Assembly: GCA_946811185.2 (NCBI GenBank)
Contig: OX328097.1
Location: forward strand, 34,681,627 to 34,745,626
Source of the DNA: Hippopus hippopus
Lineage: Eukaryota > Mollusca > Bivalvia > Cardiida > Cardiidae
Length of the DNA stretch: 64,000 nucleotides
Direction of reading: 5' to 3'
Every line of letters starts with the position of its first letter. Position 1 is the first letter of the stretch. The position numbers and the translations under genes are program-made. Shown here one piece after another: positions 33,985 through 45,209 of the stretch. The notes under the pieces were generated by a model, which saw only the letters and a program-made list of their open reading frames with translations, was not told the DNA's origin and did not search any database.

Positions 33985-35036
33985 AATGAGCAACGTGTGC
34001 GCGTTATTAGCTGCCTTGAGACTGGGGCAACAGCCGCACATGTGGCCCGTCAATTTGGGGTAAATGAAAAAGAAAAACCTGTTCGGCGTTTACGCCAGAA
34101 ATTTGCTACGCACGTCACCGTTGCAACCTCCCACGTACCGGACGGCCGCGTGTAACGACGTTACATCAGGATCGGCACATTCACCTTACGCATTTACTTA
34201 ATCGTTTTGCAGCTCCACACGAAATACCCCTGGCCGAAATCGACCTAGCATTAGTGCCAGAACCGTACGGCGACGTCTCAAGGCATTCATATTACATTGC
34301 CGACGGCCATACCGTGGAGCACGATTAACCCCCAATCACAAGCGTTTGCAGATGCAATGGGCTTTGCGTCATTGTAGGTGGAGGTTGAATCAACGGCGAA
34401 CAGTTTTGTTTACCGGTGAGTGTAAATGCAACGTTGATTTCAGCGACCGACGTCAGCATGTTTACTGACGCTCGAGAGAGAGGTTTACAGACGCCTGTGT
34501 TGTTGAGATTAACCGCTAAGGTGGACAAAGCGTCATGACAGGGTTTACCCACAACTATAAAACTCAACCGTGTTTCTTGAATATGATCGAGGACGCGGTC
34601 GCGGTCTAACTGCGCAGTTACATCGATCAGGTATTGCAGCCGATTGTGCCGCCATTTAAAGTGCCCTATCTAGGTTCTGTCTTGAAACAGGACAACGCCC
34701 GTACCCATGCTGGAGGGGTGTCGCAAAACTTCTTAGTGAAAAACAACGTTCAGACGTTACCATGGCCTGCGTTATCGCCGGATATGAACCCGCTCGAGCA
34801 CGTGTCGGATTACATGAAACGCAAATCAGGGCACGAAACGTGTGCATTGTTCAACAATTACTGCAGGCCATTACAGATAAATGGAATCAGCTTCCGACCA
34901 GATTTCTGCACAGACTTGTCGCCTCAATGCGTCGAAGGGGCACCAAACTCATTCTGGTTAACGGGGGTCTCACTTATAATTGATACACCCTGGCCTAAGA
35001 TACGCGACACTTCGCCCAATCAGTTGTGACGTGCCA
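33985..35036 (+). pseudogene. Second Tc1-like transposase relic
   Basis: An N-terminal HTH is readable as VISCLETGATAAHVARQFGV from about 33994. Then RTVRRRLKAF and LTPNHKRLQMQWALRHC appear near 34265-34375. LFTGECKCN at about 34408 is the first catalytic block with D changed to G. SDRRQHV and GGQSVMTGFTHN follow, then LKQDNARTHAGGVSQNFL with the second catalytic D intact, and LPWPALSPDMNPLEHV with the E intact at about 34755-34803. A C-terminus like TDKWNQLPTRFLHRLVASMR lies near 34872-34935 in another frame. Several shifts and stops are present. No TIRs could be fixed. Confidence 0.82.
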
Positions 35037-35371
35037 ATTTACGGTGTCCGAATTTACAACGTTATTGTACCAGAAGTGTAGAGTCAAATTCAATAAAAGG
35101 TTTTCATTGAATGTGTTAAATAATGTCCTCTTTCCAACGATATGATTTTCATTAGTGTGCGATTACAAGCAAAAAAGATACATACATTTGTAGAACGGAC
35201 AAGACTTTTGGCCATAAGCATACTTTCCGTCCGATATGCGGATATCAAAAGATTCACAAGACTATCTTAGATTACAAGAAAAAGAAAAAGATTTCAGCCA
35301 AATCTATTGAAACATTAAAAAAGTATCCACAATCAAACTTAGCGAAAGTTTCTTTTTCTGTTTCAGTATAT

Positions 35372-35405
35372 ACGAGGGCTGTCCCAAAGTAGCGTGGACA
35401 ACTTT
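35372..35405. mobile_element. Isolated mariner-type terminal repeat
   Basis: TATACGAGGGCTGTCCCAAA, followed by GTAGCGTGGACAAC, resembles mariner ends. The complement of 57357-57385 reads TATACGAGGGTTGTCCCTCT. No transposase of that type is recognisable next to it, so it is a solitary end or a deleted copy. Confidence 0.5.
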
Positions 35406-35898
35406 TTATTTTCCGGAACCCGGCGTTTTTTTTTTTCATGATTTTTTTACCGATGTTATTTTAATCATTTGCGCATCTGAAGAAGAAATAGTGAGGTAGT
35501 TATATACAGTTGAGTCTATTTTACATGCAAATATTATTTACAGGTTACGTTTTGCGGCCCCACCCAAGATTTTATCAAAGGTTTTAACTGTGTAGTTACT
35601 TTAACCTTCAATATCAGAGGTTTTCGTTTCACACGAAAAGAAAAAGAGGACAAAGGTAATTAGCCATGACTAGTGACATAATGTCTTCGAGACGTTCAAT
35701 GTGGAAAAAAATCAAAGTGATTTAAAGACAGACAATGTATACAGAAACAGGACTTATGTATATATGTACAAAATAAAAATAACGACATTTTAGATTTAAA
35801 AATTCAAACGAAAGATCTAACAAAAAAGTTCCCAAGTTAATCAAACCAGCCGCATTTACAAATAGTAAACAATAATCCGATCGTTGTCGTGCAAATAA

Positions 35899-35912
35899 GG
35901 GGGGGGGGGGGG
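35899..35912. repeat. Poly-G run
   Basis: Fourteen or so consecutive G in otherwise AT-rich DNA. Similar runs occur in HINE-like family I modules, but no module sequence is evident here. Confidence 0.6.
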
Positions 35913-36251
35913 CTATCATCATGAAAAGACAAAAGTTACTCGATTTTACTTTATGACTTTTGACTCATAGTATTCGTGATATCAATGGGGAAAACATTAA
36001 ATAGGCGGCGACGTATTTGCGGCGCTGATAGCTGCCGTAGAAATGAAGAACATTTATGAAGAATAGTATAATCTATTTTGATAACAAAGTGAATGATACA
36101 AGCTATATAATATAAGAACAAAACAAAACAAAAAAATGTCTTCATTATGATAATCCAGATTTACATTTATGATTAGCACGATTGTCGTTGTCGTGAGTAC
36201 AGCCGCCAGCAAATTTGAAATTTACACACAAAAAAAGATAATTCTAGAAAA

Positions 36252-36300
36252 CAAGAGCGCCATGAAGACCCTGTATCGCCCCACTGGCTCTAAAGAAATG
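36252..36300 (-). mobile_element. Solo 3' end of a HINE-like element
   Basis: AACAAGAGCGCCATGAAGAC, then CCTGTATCGCCCCACTGGC, matches the inverted 3' end of family II (CTTGTT, degenerate hairpin, GCGATACAGG, CCAGTGG) in minus orientation. No module sequence follows, so it is a fragment. Confidence 0.6.
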
Positions 36301-36871
36301 TATCTTGTGCATAATTGGCATTGACAGAGACATAAATCATGAACAATCTGTATGGCAATAAGCTTTCATAGAGAAAATAACCCCCGCCCCCAAGTCATTT
36401 TTTTCAAATGCGGGCATGATGTCAATGAATACAAGCAGGTCTGTTCAAGTAATACTGAATATCAATGAACTCTGACAAAAATGTACTTTGATAAGAAGAT
36501 TTCTTAAACTTTAGTAGCAGAAAATATTTTTTTTAGTGGCATGAAAAATAAAGTTCTGGAACAAAAAACTGAATTATACAATTCTCACTTCATATAATGT
36601 TCTAGTCATCTGACCATAACAACATCAAAATAAATCATTCTCACTGAGACTGACATTTCGTTAAAGGGCGGCATTTTCAATTAGATATTTATTTCAAGAT
36701 AACAAGTTATCTAAATCATCGTTGAAGATGGGGGTAAAAACATTTTACGGGCATGCTTCAGTATCGAATCACAATGTGGACACGCATCCAAGTACATATC
36801 TTGGTGGACGCCGCTTACCTTCATCGGAGAGCCACACTTCTTACCATACCGCTGTGACAGCTACTTAGCGG

Positions 36872-37086
36872 AGGCAGACGCTTCAACTCTTTACCTGCTA
36901 AATAAGTGAAATGAAAATTTTAAAGCGGCAGTAAAAACCCAAAATATTGCTACTTGATACTTATTTTTTGGAGAAAATATCTCCTTGTCTGACAGTGTAG
37001 ACAAATGCACGTTCTGTGCAGTCTGATCTTTATCTACACTGTCCGAAAAAGGTTCGTTGGTCGCGCTTAACAGCCTTAGGGTTAAA
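36872..37086. repeat. AAGATCAGACTGCA-family MITE, inverted copy
   Basis: It begins CAACTCTTTACCTGCTAAATA and ends CCTTAGGGTTAAAT. A half palindrome TGTGCAGTCTGATCTT lies at about 37015-37030, and TCTACACTGTCCG follows. Compared with 27715-27906 it reads in the opposite direction (TAAGTGAAATGAAA, CAGTAAAAACCCA), which allows the family boundaries to be set at about 210 bp. Confidence 0.72.
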
Positions 37087-37329
37087 TATTTGTATATATC
37101 ACCAAATTTCTGACGAGGTTGGTTGAATTACACTCGTGTAAACATATACAGGGTGTTTCATAATATCTGTCCATATTGTTGGAGTCAAAATTTTCTACAT
37201 ATTTCAATTTTAACTGTACTGAGAGCTGCCATTTTTTGGAGACATAAAATTTCATTTGATATGTAGTACATAGACATTACTTTGACAATAGTGAATACTC
37301 TAAACCTTTTTCTGACAAGTCCATTTTAC

Positions 37330-37392
37330 ATTAGTTGCCCCACATGACGTCCACTCTGAGCAGTTATTACGTCGAGTTTGTTTTGAAGGTTT
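37330..37392 (-). pseudogene. Transposase C-terminal remnant
   Basis: On the minus strand the frame gives FQNKLDVITAQSGRHVGQL, comparable to the final helix of IS630/mariner-type transposases (a ...C...NGGH... region). It is separated from the rest of the gene by the inserted element 37388-38965. Confidence 0.55.
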
Positions 37393-38965
37393 TTTGTGGC
37401 ATTTGCCGAAGAAAATGCCACTATGAGTTCAATACCCCATTGTGAAAATCATGTATCGTACTTTGTGCAAAACCGAAGGAGGTAAACCCAGTTAAACTCT
37501 ATTTTTCTCAGACAAATGAGTGTTTCGATAGCACTCGGATATATATTTGAAAATGGCGTATTAGAATAAACTGGGTTAGGTCATCGATCGTGGAAAACCT
37601 TTTTTTTTTACTGAAAATAGCTTTACCCGCTCATAGCCTTCTGCTGGCGCAATGATACACACAATCTTTGTCTCCTGACCGCTCGGTTCGGGGCTTGTTC
37701 GTCCCCAAACCAGTTTGTCCCTGGCCTTGTTCGTCCCTGTGCCTGTTTTTCCGGACTTGTTCGTTCCACATGACTGCACAATACTCTATTAGATTGTGCA
37801 TGAATATTTACAGATTGAAATAGATGATTGTAACTAACAGTAACCTAGCTTGCAATATTTGCAGTAATTTTTTCAAAGCTGTTAGCTGCTGCATGCATGT
37901 CAAGAGTCATCTGTATGAGAGAAAGGGTTATAGAAAAGCGTTTGTTTGCTTCAAGCTTACTTGTCTTAATGATTCTGTATCTCCTGAAGCAGTCTACACA
38001 GGAATGACCCCACACTTCTAACAGCATTATAAAACATCATTACGCAACAAGAGTATTCGTATACATTTATCAAAAACTTCTGAAGTTGTTATGATTTGTT
38101 TCTATTTAGGGTTGAAATCTCTTTCACTCTCTTCTTGTGAACACAGAAAATCAATGTATTCTGATGATGTCTCTCGTTGAAATATGGTAAATACTTTTAG
38201 TTTTGGTGTTAATATCACAATATAGATCTACGTATTTTTATGCTAAGAAAAATTTCAAATGATAAAAATGTTTTCATGTCTTTTCACCTATTGAAGCCAC
38301 AATTCATACCAACATGCGTGTGGGTGCGGTGTTCCATACAATGTGTTCCTGACAATTCCTCACCAGTACACGACATCCTGCGGAAGCGACTGACTGCTTC
38401 CTCACGTAGTCATATAAGTTCAGTGGTGAGAGCAGATTGAATTTGGTTGCATCGACTTTCATCAATTATCAAAAGGAATTGGCAGAGCAAATTTTCCAAC
38501 CAGTGCAAGCTGGGTTCCCATGGATTATAATCCTGAGTTGCTACTGACTGCCTAACAGAGGCTAAGCAAGAAGAAATGAAAATATAACCGTAACTGTCTG
38601 AAAGGCAGTAATTTGTTTTTAAACCCTATCCTGTTAAATGAATACTGCAGTCTTTTTATTCATAATTTTTGACCAATTTATTCATAGTTACACGGTTTTT
38701 GGCCTGATATTATAAATTATAAGCAAACAGTGTGGATAAAGATAAGACTGCACGAATGTGCAGTGTTATTTTGATGTGCATTTGCCGCAAAGGACATCCT
38801 TGGTCACGATAAGCAGGATAAGAGTTAATATTATTTACAACTGCTTTCTGGCAAAGGTATCAATTTGATAAGTCGGTCGACTTTTTTAATTATTAATTCC
38901 ACACAACGGCTCCCTTGACAAATGCCACACCAGTGCTTTCAACGCTTTGATTCACTACATGTCTG
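37388..38965 (-). mobile_element. TIR element, copy 2 (GTGGCATTTG family), nested
   Basis: The minus-strand start is AATCAAAGCGTTGAAAGCAC near 38963 and GTGGCATTTGTCAAGGGAGC from 38938. The end is at 37396-37421 in a small GTGGCATTTGCC palindrome. Blocks at 38885-38963 and 37388-37825 match 7071-7140 and 7424-7856. Compared with copy 1 it has about 780 extra bases inside (including an AAGATAAGACTGCAC palindrome at 38738-38772), so copy 1 is deleted or copy 2 holds another insertion. It interrupts the transposase of 37149-39668. Confidence 0.65.
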
Positions 38966-39375
38966 CATGTCCAACTGCTGTTTTCATAAATTTCTTTCTT
39001 GATTGCAGCTTTAAAGTCCTTAATATCTCCTGACATTAAGCTCTACACCTTTTATAATGCACCTTGCAAGAAAAAGTCTGGAGGGTCACTGTGTGTAGCC
39101 ATTTCTTAAAGAAATGGACTTTTGCCAGAATGCTTTTGAAAGTCGATCAATTATTCTTCCGGTACTTGTGTGGCTCCACCTTGCTGAAACCATTTGCATG
39201 CACTTGCGCACATGTATGTCTCAATTGTTATTACTTTTCTTTTTGGCATTGGAATTCAATTATTCAGTAGAATGTCAGATAGCCCTCCTTATTTATACTG
39301 TTTTGGCATTATCCTCGTCTTCTGAAAAAACATGGGAACCACAATACTGTCTGCAATGAAAGCAGCCCATCAGGT
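38966..39375 (-). pseudogene. Mariner/IS630-type transposase, catalytic part, decayed
   Basis: Minus-strand reading gives FSEDEDNAKTV near 39310, FQQGGATQVPEE (catalytic D changed to G) near 39195, and SDPPDFFLQGALKKV-like residues (usual form PDLNPLDFFLWGYLK) near 39075. DIKDFKAAIKKEIYENSSWT lies at about 39025-38975. Stops and shifts occur throughout. The N-terminal DNA-binding half is missing between 39375 and the TIR. Confidence 0.7.
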
Positions 39376-39671
39376 AAATGTTTCATCATGCGGCCCAATT
39401 TCTCTGTTGCCCTAAACCCATTTTGCCGTATGTAAATCTATGCGTTTCTAAGATAATCCGCAGAATTGACGTTATGTAATATAATTGTTGTGAAATTGAC
39501 ATAACAGAAAAAGTGTAGCATATCAACGAATGTTTAAGTAACGTCTGTATAGAAATAAAATGTATTGTATCTGCCAAAAAGTGGTAGCTTCCCATTTATT
39601 TTACACTCACATGTGTAGATAATATTAATGTCTATCTAGAATAAGGACAGATATTATAAAACACCCTGTAG

Positions 39672-40740
39672 GCCTAGGATTGGGTAGCACTTACAAAAAT
39701 ATTAAATTACAAAATAGAACAAGACAAAAAAAGCATCCCCTGTCATATTATTGTGATACATTGCGTGAATAAAGGCTCTAGGGTACTACCGATTAGCGGC
39801 ACCAACGCTTGGATATCAGTGCCCTAAATGTACGGACAAATAGGCCAGTAGGGTTCCGTCGAATACACATGTGCACATTTTTACAAATCGCATATTACCT
39901 CCTATTCGTTCGATTTCATCATACCATGAGGTAGGCCAACAGCCAGCGTATTTCGGCTACATCGAAAAAAATGTCGTAACATACCCGGCCATTAATTAGA
40001 GCAGACGACAAAAAAAAAATACGCACTCTCTCATAGTGGGCACCGAGGCCTGTCATTAAATACTTTTCAGTAGAGTCGGACACAATCATCTTTCCTTATT
40101 TACTGCTTATGGTTCTACGTGTACATGTTTAATTGGCGGAAAAGGACGGTAATTTCCGTGTGACGGAAACATGGAATGCCAGTAGTTCACCCCTATCATT
40201 TATTGTAAACTGTACAGCTATATGTTCAACATATGTTTAGGAAAGTGATTTACCTATATACTGATTCGTTACCCTACTTTTAAACTTGTTGTCCCAGTAC
40301 ATTCGCAACATCACGGACTGATTCACAGAGGTGAAAATCTAGGCCAAAATAGTACTGACATGGGAGATGAAAACCCTTTTTGTGTACTGAGAGCAGTCTG
40401 GCAACTGTGATGGTGTTCCACTCCGGCAAAATCGTCATTTTGATCCTGGACCGACAGATGCAAGCACCGTTGCTGCTCTCACAGCTGTCTGGGAACCGGT
40501 TGCGAATGTAGCAGATGTCCTCCTCGGACCGTTACATTGTTTTGCTTTACAGACTGTATTATAGGACGGATGCCCTTGTCATCCAGTGAAACTGTCTTCA
40601 CATTTGAAATTCAAACCGTTTACCTTATGTGTTGAAAAATTCGTGAAATTAAATACTACATAGCATCCGTTGCATAAAGAATTGTTACCTGTATGATTGA
40701 ACACTTCTATTTGCGCTCACTTTCATTTAAGCAGCGCTAT
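39672..40740. other. Unannotated stretch
   Basis: No gene or repeat was recognised. A relatively GC-rich interval at 40380-40560 translates in one frame as HFDPGPTDASTVAALTAVWE, which I cannot assign. Confidence 0.4.
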
Positions 40741-40741
40741 G

Positions 40742-40933
40742 GCAAAAGGGTTTAATGCTTAGAACTCCGTGATACATCATACCAAGCAAGTCATCAAATA
40801 ATTATGGATCCATAAAATCCACTTTGTCTACAACAAACTGAATCATAAGTAGACTAGCTCTTTGACAAGCAGAAAATCAAGTGCCCAATAGCAACAAGTT
40901 TCAACCCAGGTCAGCCCGCGCAGCCTGACCTAG

Positions 40934-40938
<5 letters not shown>
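40742..40938 (+). repeat. Dispersed repeat with AGGTCAG palindrome (copy 1)
   Basis: It shares ordered phrases with the inverted complement of 44484-44692: CCGTGATACATCATACCAAG, CAAGTCATCAAATAATTATG, GGATCCATAAAATC and CTGAATCATAAG. It ends in AGGTCAGCCCGCGCAGCCTGACCT. No coding sequence. Confidence 0.7.

Positions 40939-40974
<36 letters not shown>
40932..40974. repeat. (TG)n(TA)n compound microsatellite
   Basis: A TG dinucleotide run passes directly into a TA run. Confidence 0.9.
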
Positions 40975-40975
<1 letters not shown>

Positions 40976-40979
40976 CAAG

Positions 40980-43900
40980 GGCAGTAAACCCCTTTTTCAC
41001 AGAGCATGGCTCATCTGGCCAAATGAAGAATTAAGAGTTATCTGATCGGAAAAGCCCTACATTTTCTGCACTGTCAGTTTTTTACCATCCGTTTCAACTT
41101 TTGAGTCCATGTATATCTCTGTTTCCGTAAGTAATGCATCTGTAGAAGTGTTTTAACGACGTTTCGTCAGGTTGTCAGTGCGCAACATTTTTGCGCATGT
41201 CTCTTCGCTTCTCTGTTTTCTAGCGCGTAACTTTGCCTGATTGTAGTACTATTATTGGACTACTGATTTTTGCTGCAAGACGTGGAGAAAGTAGTGGTAG
41301 ATACATTTTTTTTTTAAAGATCAGTTTATGGAGGTGTAAATCATTCCTAAAAAGCGAAAACGGAACATGTACATTGTCGGACATTACTTATCCGGATAGT
41401 AAGTTTAGTGTGGTAAAAAGAGAAAATTACAAGTATTTTCTCCTTTTCAACGTTTTCTAACCCCGTTTCCTGGGTATTGATAGAAATCAGGATCGTTTGA
41501 TTCATTTTGCTATAAGGTTCGTAAGTAATCTATGCCTTTGAGTAATTCTGGACACTTCTACTTGTATTGTTCTTCCATTCTCCCATCTATTAAAATATAC
41601 CACGTGTATTTGGTATTAACCCTTTCCTAAATGAATTAAATTGCAACTTCAAAATTGAAAGAAGCTGCAGACGACAAATTAAACAAGGTTTAAATGAGAT
41701 TAAAAGAACCGTTTGTGCAGAAAAGGTTGTGGGGAAAGGAACAATTTCTTGTAATGAACAATTACCCCTTTTACCAAAATGTTTTCCAAAGCCGTCCCAT
41801 ACCAATGTTAAATCGAGACTAAATCAAGGAAAGGGTTGACAGAGTACAATCTTTATTGTGAAAAAAACATGATTTAGTGCTAGAAATAGTACATCTTACT
41901 AAATAATTTGAAATCTTGGGTGTTTTGTGTCACTTTCTTTGTTCCAAGGGAGGTAATTTAGTTCGAATATTGGGAAAAGTAGCCTGGCAACCTATCTCTT
42001 TTTTCTGCATTTTTTGATAAAGGATATAATCATGTATATTTCTGAGAAAAATCTTTGCGCTAGATTTTTTTGAGGGTGAAATAATGTCCTGATTTTCTGT
42101 GATAAAATAAGCAATTTTGTGGGCTAAGGGTTTTATTGAAACATAGATAGTGTATCATTAATTTGAAATATCTGTTAATTTCTCATCAAAGTCAGAGGAT
42201 CCATTGTTTCACTATGAATTTAAAACACAGAGAACATGATTTGACTGAAATTACAGATTTTAATCACAAAATTCTGACGTATGCTGCAATAATTGGGTTT
42301 TTGTGTAATTTGAAAAAAGGGTTTGTTCTTCCTGGGCTCAGAACTTTTTGGTTCATAAGACAACGTCTGATTATCTCCTCGCATATTGAAAGAACATACT
42401 TTGAAGTGTTTCTATGTCAAATTTGACGAAATTCTCTGCGCTAGAAATAACTCGCTGAAACGCCTTTAAATTGTTTAAGTGTTTCTCATACAAGCTCTTT
42501 CAATAATATTTTTGATTGTCATCAAGATAAACAATGCAGAGGCCTATTCTAAAACATAGTGCAAAAGTTGATAAGAAAATTATACTGTCACATGAAACTA
42601 GGCTTATTTTTCAGTCTGACAAATTGATAATTTACTTGTTAATAACAACATCAAAAGATAACTAGTGAGTTGTAAAATAGCACCAATATGAAACATTACC
42701 AAACGAACTTTACGTAAAATGGGTACACATCATAGAGTCGGATGACAGCAAAGCATAATACGAATGAATAAATATACATGTAATATAATGCCGCATCATC
42801 TGTACAGCCAATCAAATACGTTATTTCGCTACAAGTGTCTTACTGCTTCTAAATACTTTTGCTTCAAGTTTTTTTGAAGTTTTTCAGATAAAAGTTAAGA
42901 TCAGGATTTCTCTCTGGAGCCCAGTATTACCAGAACAGGTAAGATCAGTGTTTAACATGTTAAAATTTAGACTTGCAAAGAAATTAACCAATTTTGAGTT
43001 AAGTCAAACAAAGAGGTTGCCATATGGCACAAATAAATGTATAATAAATCTACGATTCATGTGATCGAAATTACTATATTGTTTTAAAGATGCCCGTCTA
43101 CAGCCAGTGAGCAAAGACGCTGTTAAATTTCAAACAATTTAGAATGGTACAGAAATCAGTCCTTTGTGTAAACATGGATAAATTACTGACATATATGGTG
43201 TAATTGAAAAAAAGAAACACGGAGATTTGTTTTAGAAACCGAGCATTGGTCAGAAGAAAACTGGCTGACGATCGAAACTGTAAACAATGGCGGTGCGTCA
43301 CGGAAATTTACCGTTGGTTTCCGCCTAGAGTCGGATGCGGTGTAATTTGCATATAGGCCGCGACCTCCGTCTGAAAATCGAGGCTGCAACAGAGAAGCCT
43401 CCATTTTCCTTTGTTTACCTCATTAGACGCAGGGCGAAGGTCAAATATAGTCACGTGACATAATGCATGATCTTCATACGAATCTACCCGAGTGTATAAC
43501 GGATATACCGAAATCTTCGATTCAAAAACCGGAAACGACGAGGATGTTTACATGGAAGGCCGCAATGCATTTTCTATCGACCGTAATCTAAGCAACCTTG
43601 CAACCGTCAGGCTCAATATTTGGCACGAAGATATAAGAATGACTATAGTTTGATAAAATAAAGACAAAATGAGTTAAAACTGGCTGAAAATGAGTATAAG
43701 GGCCTCTTTAAGGCCATAACCAGCTCAAAGCTTCGGTAACATATGAACCTTAGCGTAGCAAATACCTGATGTGTAGCTTTTCTGTAAGAAATATTTTCTA
43801 CAGCTTCAAACAGCAGTCACGAACGGCAAAAATTCTGACGTAGAACATTTCTTGAGCAAAGGTGGATGTAGACTTGCGATGGGAGAGAGGGAGGTCCTTA

Positions 43901-44480
43901 AATATTTTTCCCAATAGTACCTTCTCCTTGTAGATTTCAAATATGTTTCGCCAGTGTTTGATACACAAATTTCCTTTTTAAAGGAATAAAAATATTAACA
44001 GTAAGAATGAAGACCTCATATGGCAATATCAAGTTGCGTGAAATTACACATCTGGTATATTAATGAAATGCACAAATATTTAGTACATGCGATATTATGG
44101 AATAAGAAAAAAAAGAGAGTACCACCAGTAATTTTCTGTACTAACTGACGAACACTAGCATAATTTAGACCCAGTCGAAATTAAAAGCAAATAACTAAAT
44201 TAGCACAGTGATTGAAAATGACATTATCTTAAAACTAATGAAGAAACAAAAACTGTAGGGGACAGGTGGACATACTCGCTATGAGCAATAACTATTTTTT
44301 TTTCTGAGCAATGCTTTCAATATCTGTGTGCTTTTAGTACATACATCTACAGACGTTTCTGATAAATACTTAAATCCAGTGTGTTAACGATCCGTGTGAA
44401 GACGGGTATATGTAAACATTGTTGGAATCGGAGAAAATTGTGGTGTGTGTATGTGTGTCTAATATATGAGCCATGTGTAA
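40980..44480. other. Unannotated stretch with one short candidate MITE
   Basis: No gene was recognised over 3.5 kb. At 41617-41841 the ends TTAACCCTTTCCTAAAT and (complement) TCAACCCTTTCCTTGAT may delimit a short MITE. A higher-GC patch at 43255-43450 with TCACGTGAC has no supporting gene. Confidence 0.4.
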
Positions 44481-44483
44481 AAG

Positions 44484-44692
44484 GGTTTAATGCATCTGTA
44501 AAAGATATCAACCAAGGTCCGTCCGTGCAGGCTGACCTTGATCGAACCTTTTTGCTATTGGTCAATTTTCAGTGTGTCAAACGACCAGATACCTCATGAT
44601 TCAGCCAAATGTTAGACAAAATAGATTTTATGGATCCATTATTATATGCTGACTTGCTAGGTGGAATGCATCACGGAAATGCATTTAACCCC
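44484..44692 (-). repeat. Dispersed repeat with AGGTCAG palindrome (copy 2)
   Basis: Inverted relative to 40742-40938. It includes AAGGTCCGTCCGTGCAGGCT and GACCTTGATC, the counterpart of the palindrome in copy 1, and TATGGATCCATTATTATATG. Confidence 0.7.
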
Positions 44693-44720
44693 ATTTTTCC
44701 AGAATGCCGCTCATAATGGC

Positions 44721-44975
44721 CTGCAACACGCGAAAAGGGACATTCGGACATTTGCGTAAAGTGTCGTCTCGGATCAGCCTGCGCACTCCGCGCAGGCTGA
44801 TTCGAGACGACACTTTCCGATCGTGTGTTATTTTCTGTTTCACGCAAGTCTACTATAAGACAAAATCTAATGTTGACGTAAAGTGCCGTCTCGGATTAGC
44901 CTGCGCGGACTGCGCAGGCTGATCCGAGACGACACTTTACGCAAATGTCCGAAAGTCCCTTTTCGCATGTTGCAG
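44721..44975. mobile_element. Foldback MITE with palindromes inside its inverted repeats
   Basis: Arms of about 100 bases (44721-44820 and 44875-44975) are inverted copies with few differences, starting CTGCAACACGCGAAAAGGGA. Within each arm there is a second palindrome (GTGTCGTCTCGGATCAGCCT...GCGCAGGCTGATTCGAGACG). The whole can therefore fold either as one long stem or as two separate hairpins. The central spacer is about 55 bases. No coding sequence. A target duplication was not found. Confidence 0.8.
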
Positions 44976-45091
44976 ACCATATATCACGGCGAGGCGACAG
45001 CTTACTTTCACTGTGCGTCTCGGGTTTCATCAGTTCTGCACTAGGGCTCTGAAGTGTCTCTCCCAAGGACACACCCGCGAAAGTCCCAGCA

Positions 45092-45165
45092 CCTCGAGTA
45101 ATGATCGCATTAAGGGCCCTGGTTACAAATCCTACACCTTTACCACTGAGCCCACGCATTGCCCT
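45092..45165 (-). other. Possible tRNA-derived fragment
   Basis: The complement contains TGGGCTCAGTGGTAAAGGTG, which fits an A box, but no clear B box follows at the right distance. Possibly a worn SINE head. Confidence 0.3.
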
Positions 45166-45209
45166 CAGTTATTGTTAAGCTAAGATAACCTTTTCCTGTC
45201 AGCTGTGGA

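Larger units (their letters stand above)
37149..39668 (-). mobile_element. TA-flanked DNA transposon with dead mariner/IS630-type transposase
   Basis: The ends CAGGGTGTTTCATAATATCT (37149) and, as complement, CAGGGTGTTTTATAATATCT (39668) are about 25-base TIRs. TA lies outside both (37147-37148 and 39669-39670). The minus strand between 39370 and 37330 contains transposase remnants, split by an inserted element at 37388-38965. The TIRs and TA target fit the Tc1/mariner superfamily. Confidence 0.8.

Noticed and set aside
40380..40560. GC-richer block with NRHFDPGPTDASTVAALTAV in one frame as an exon
   Set aside because: No recognisable domain, no flanking splice sites that stand out, and the frame is short. 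It is left unannotated.
43255..43450. Higher-GC patch with TCACGTGAC as a promoter or first exon
   Set aside because: A single E-box-like word and modest GC are not enough, and no downstream coding exon was found on either strand.
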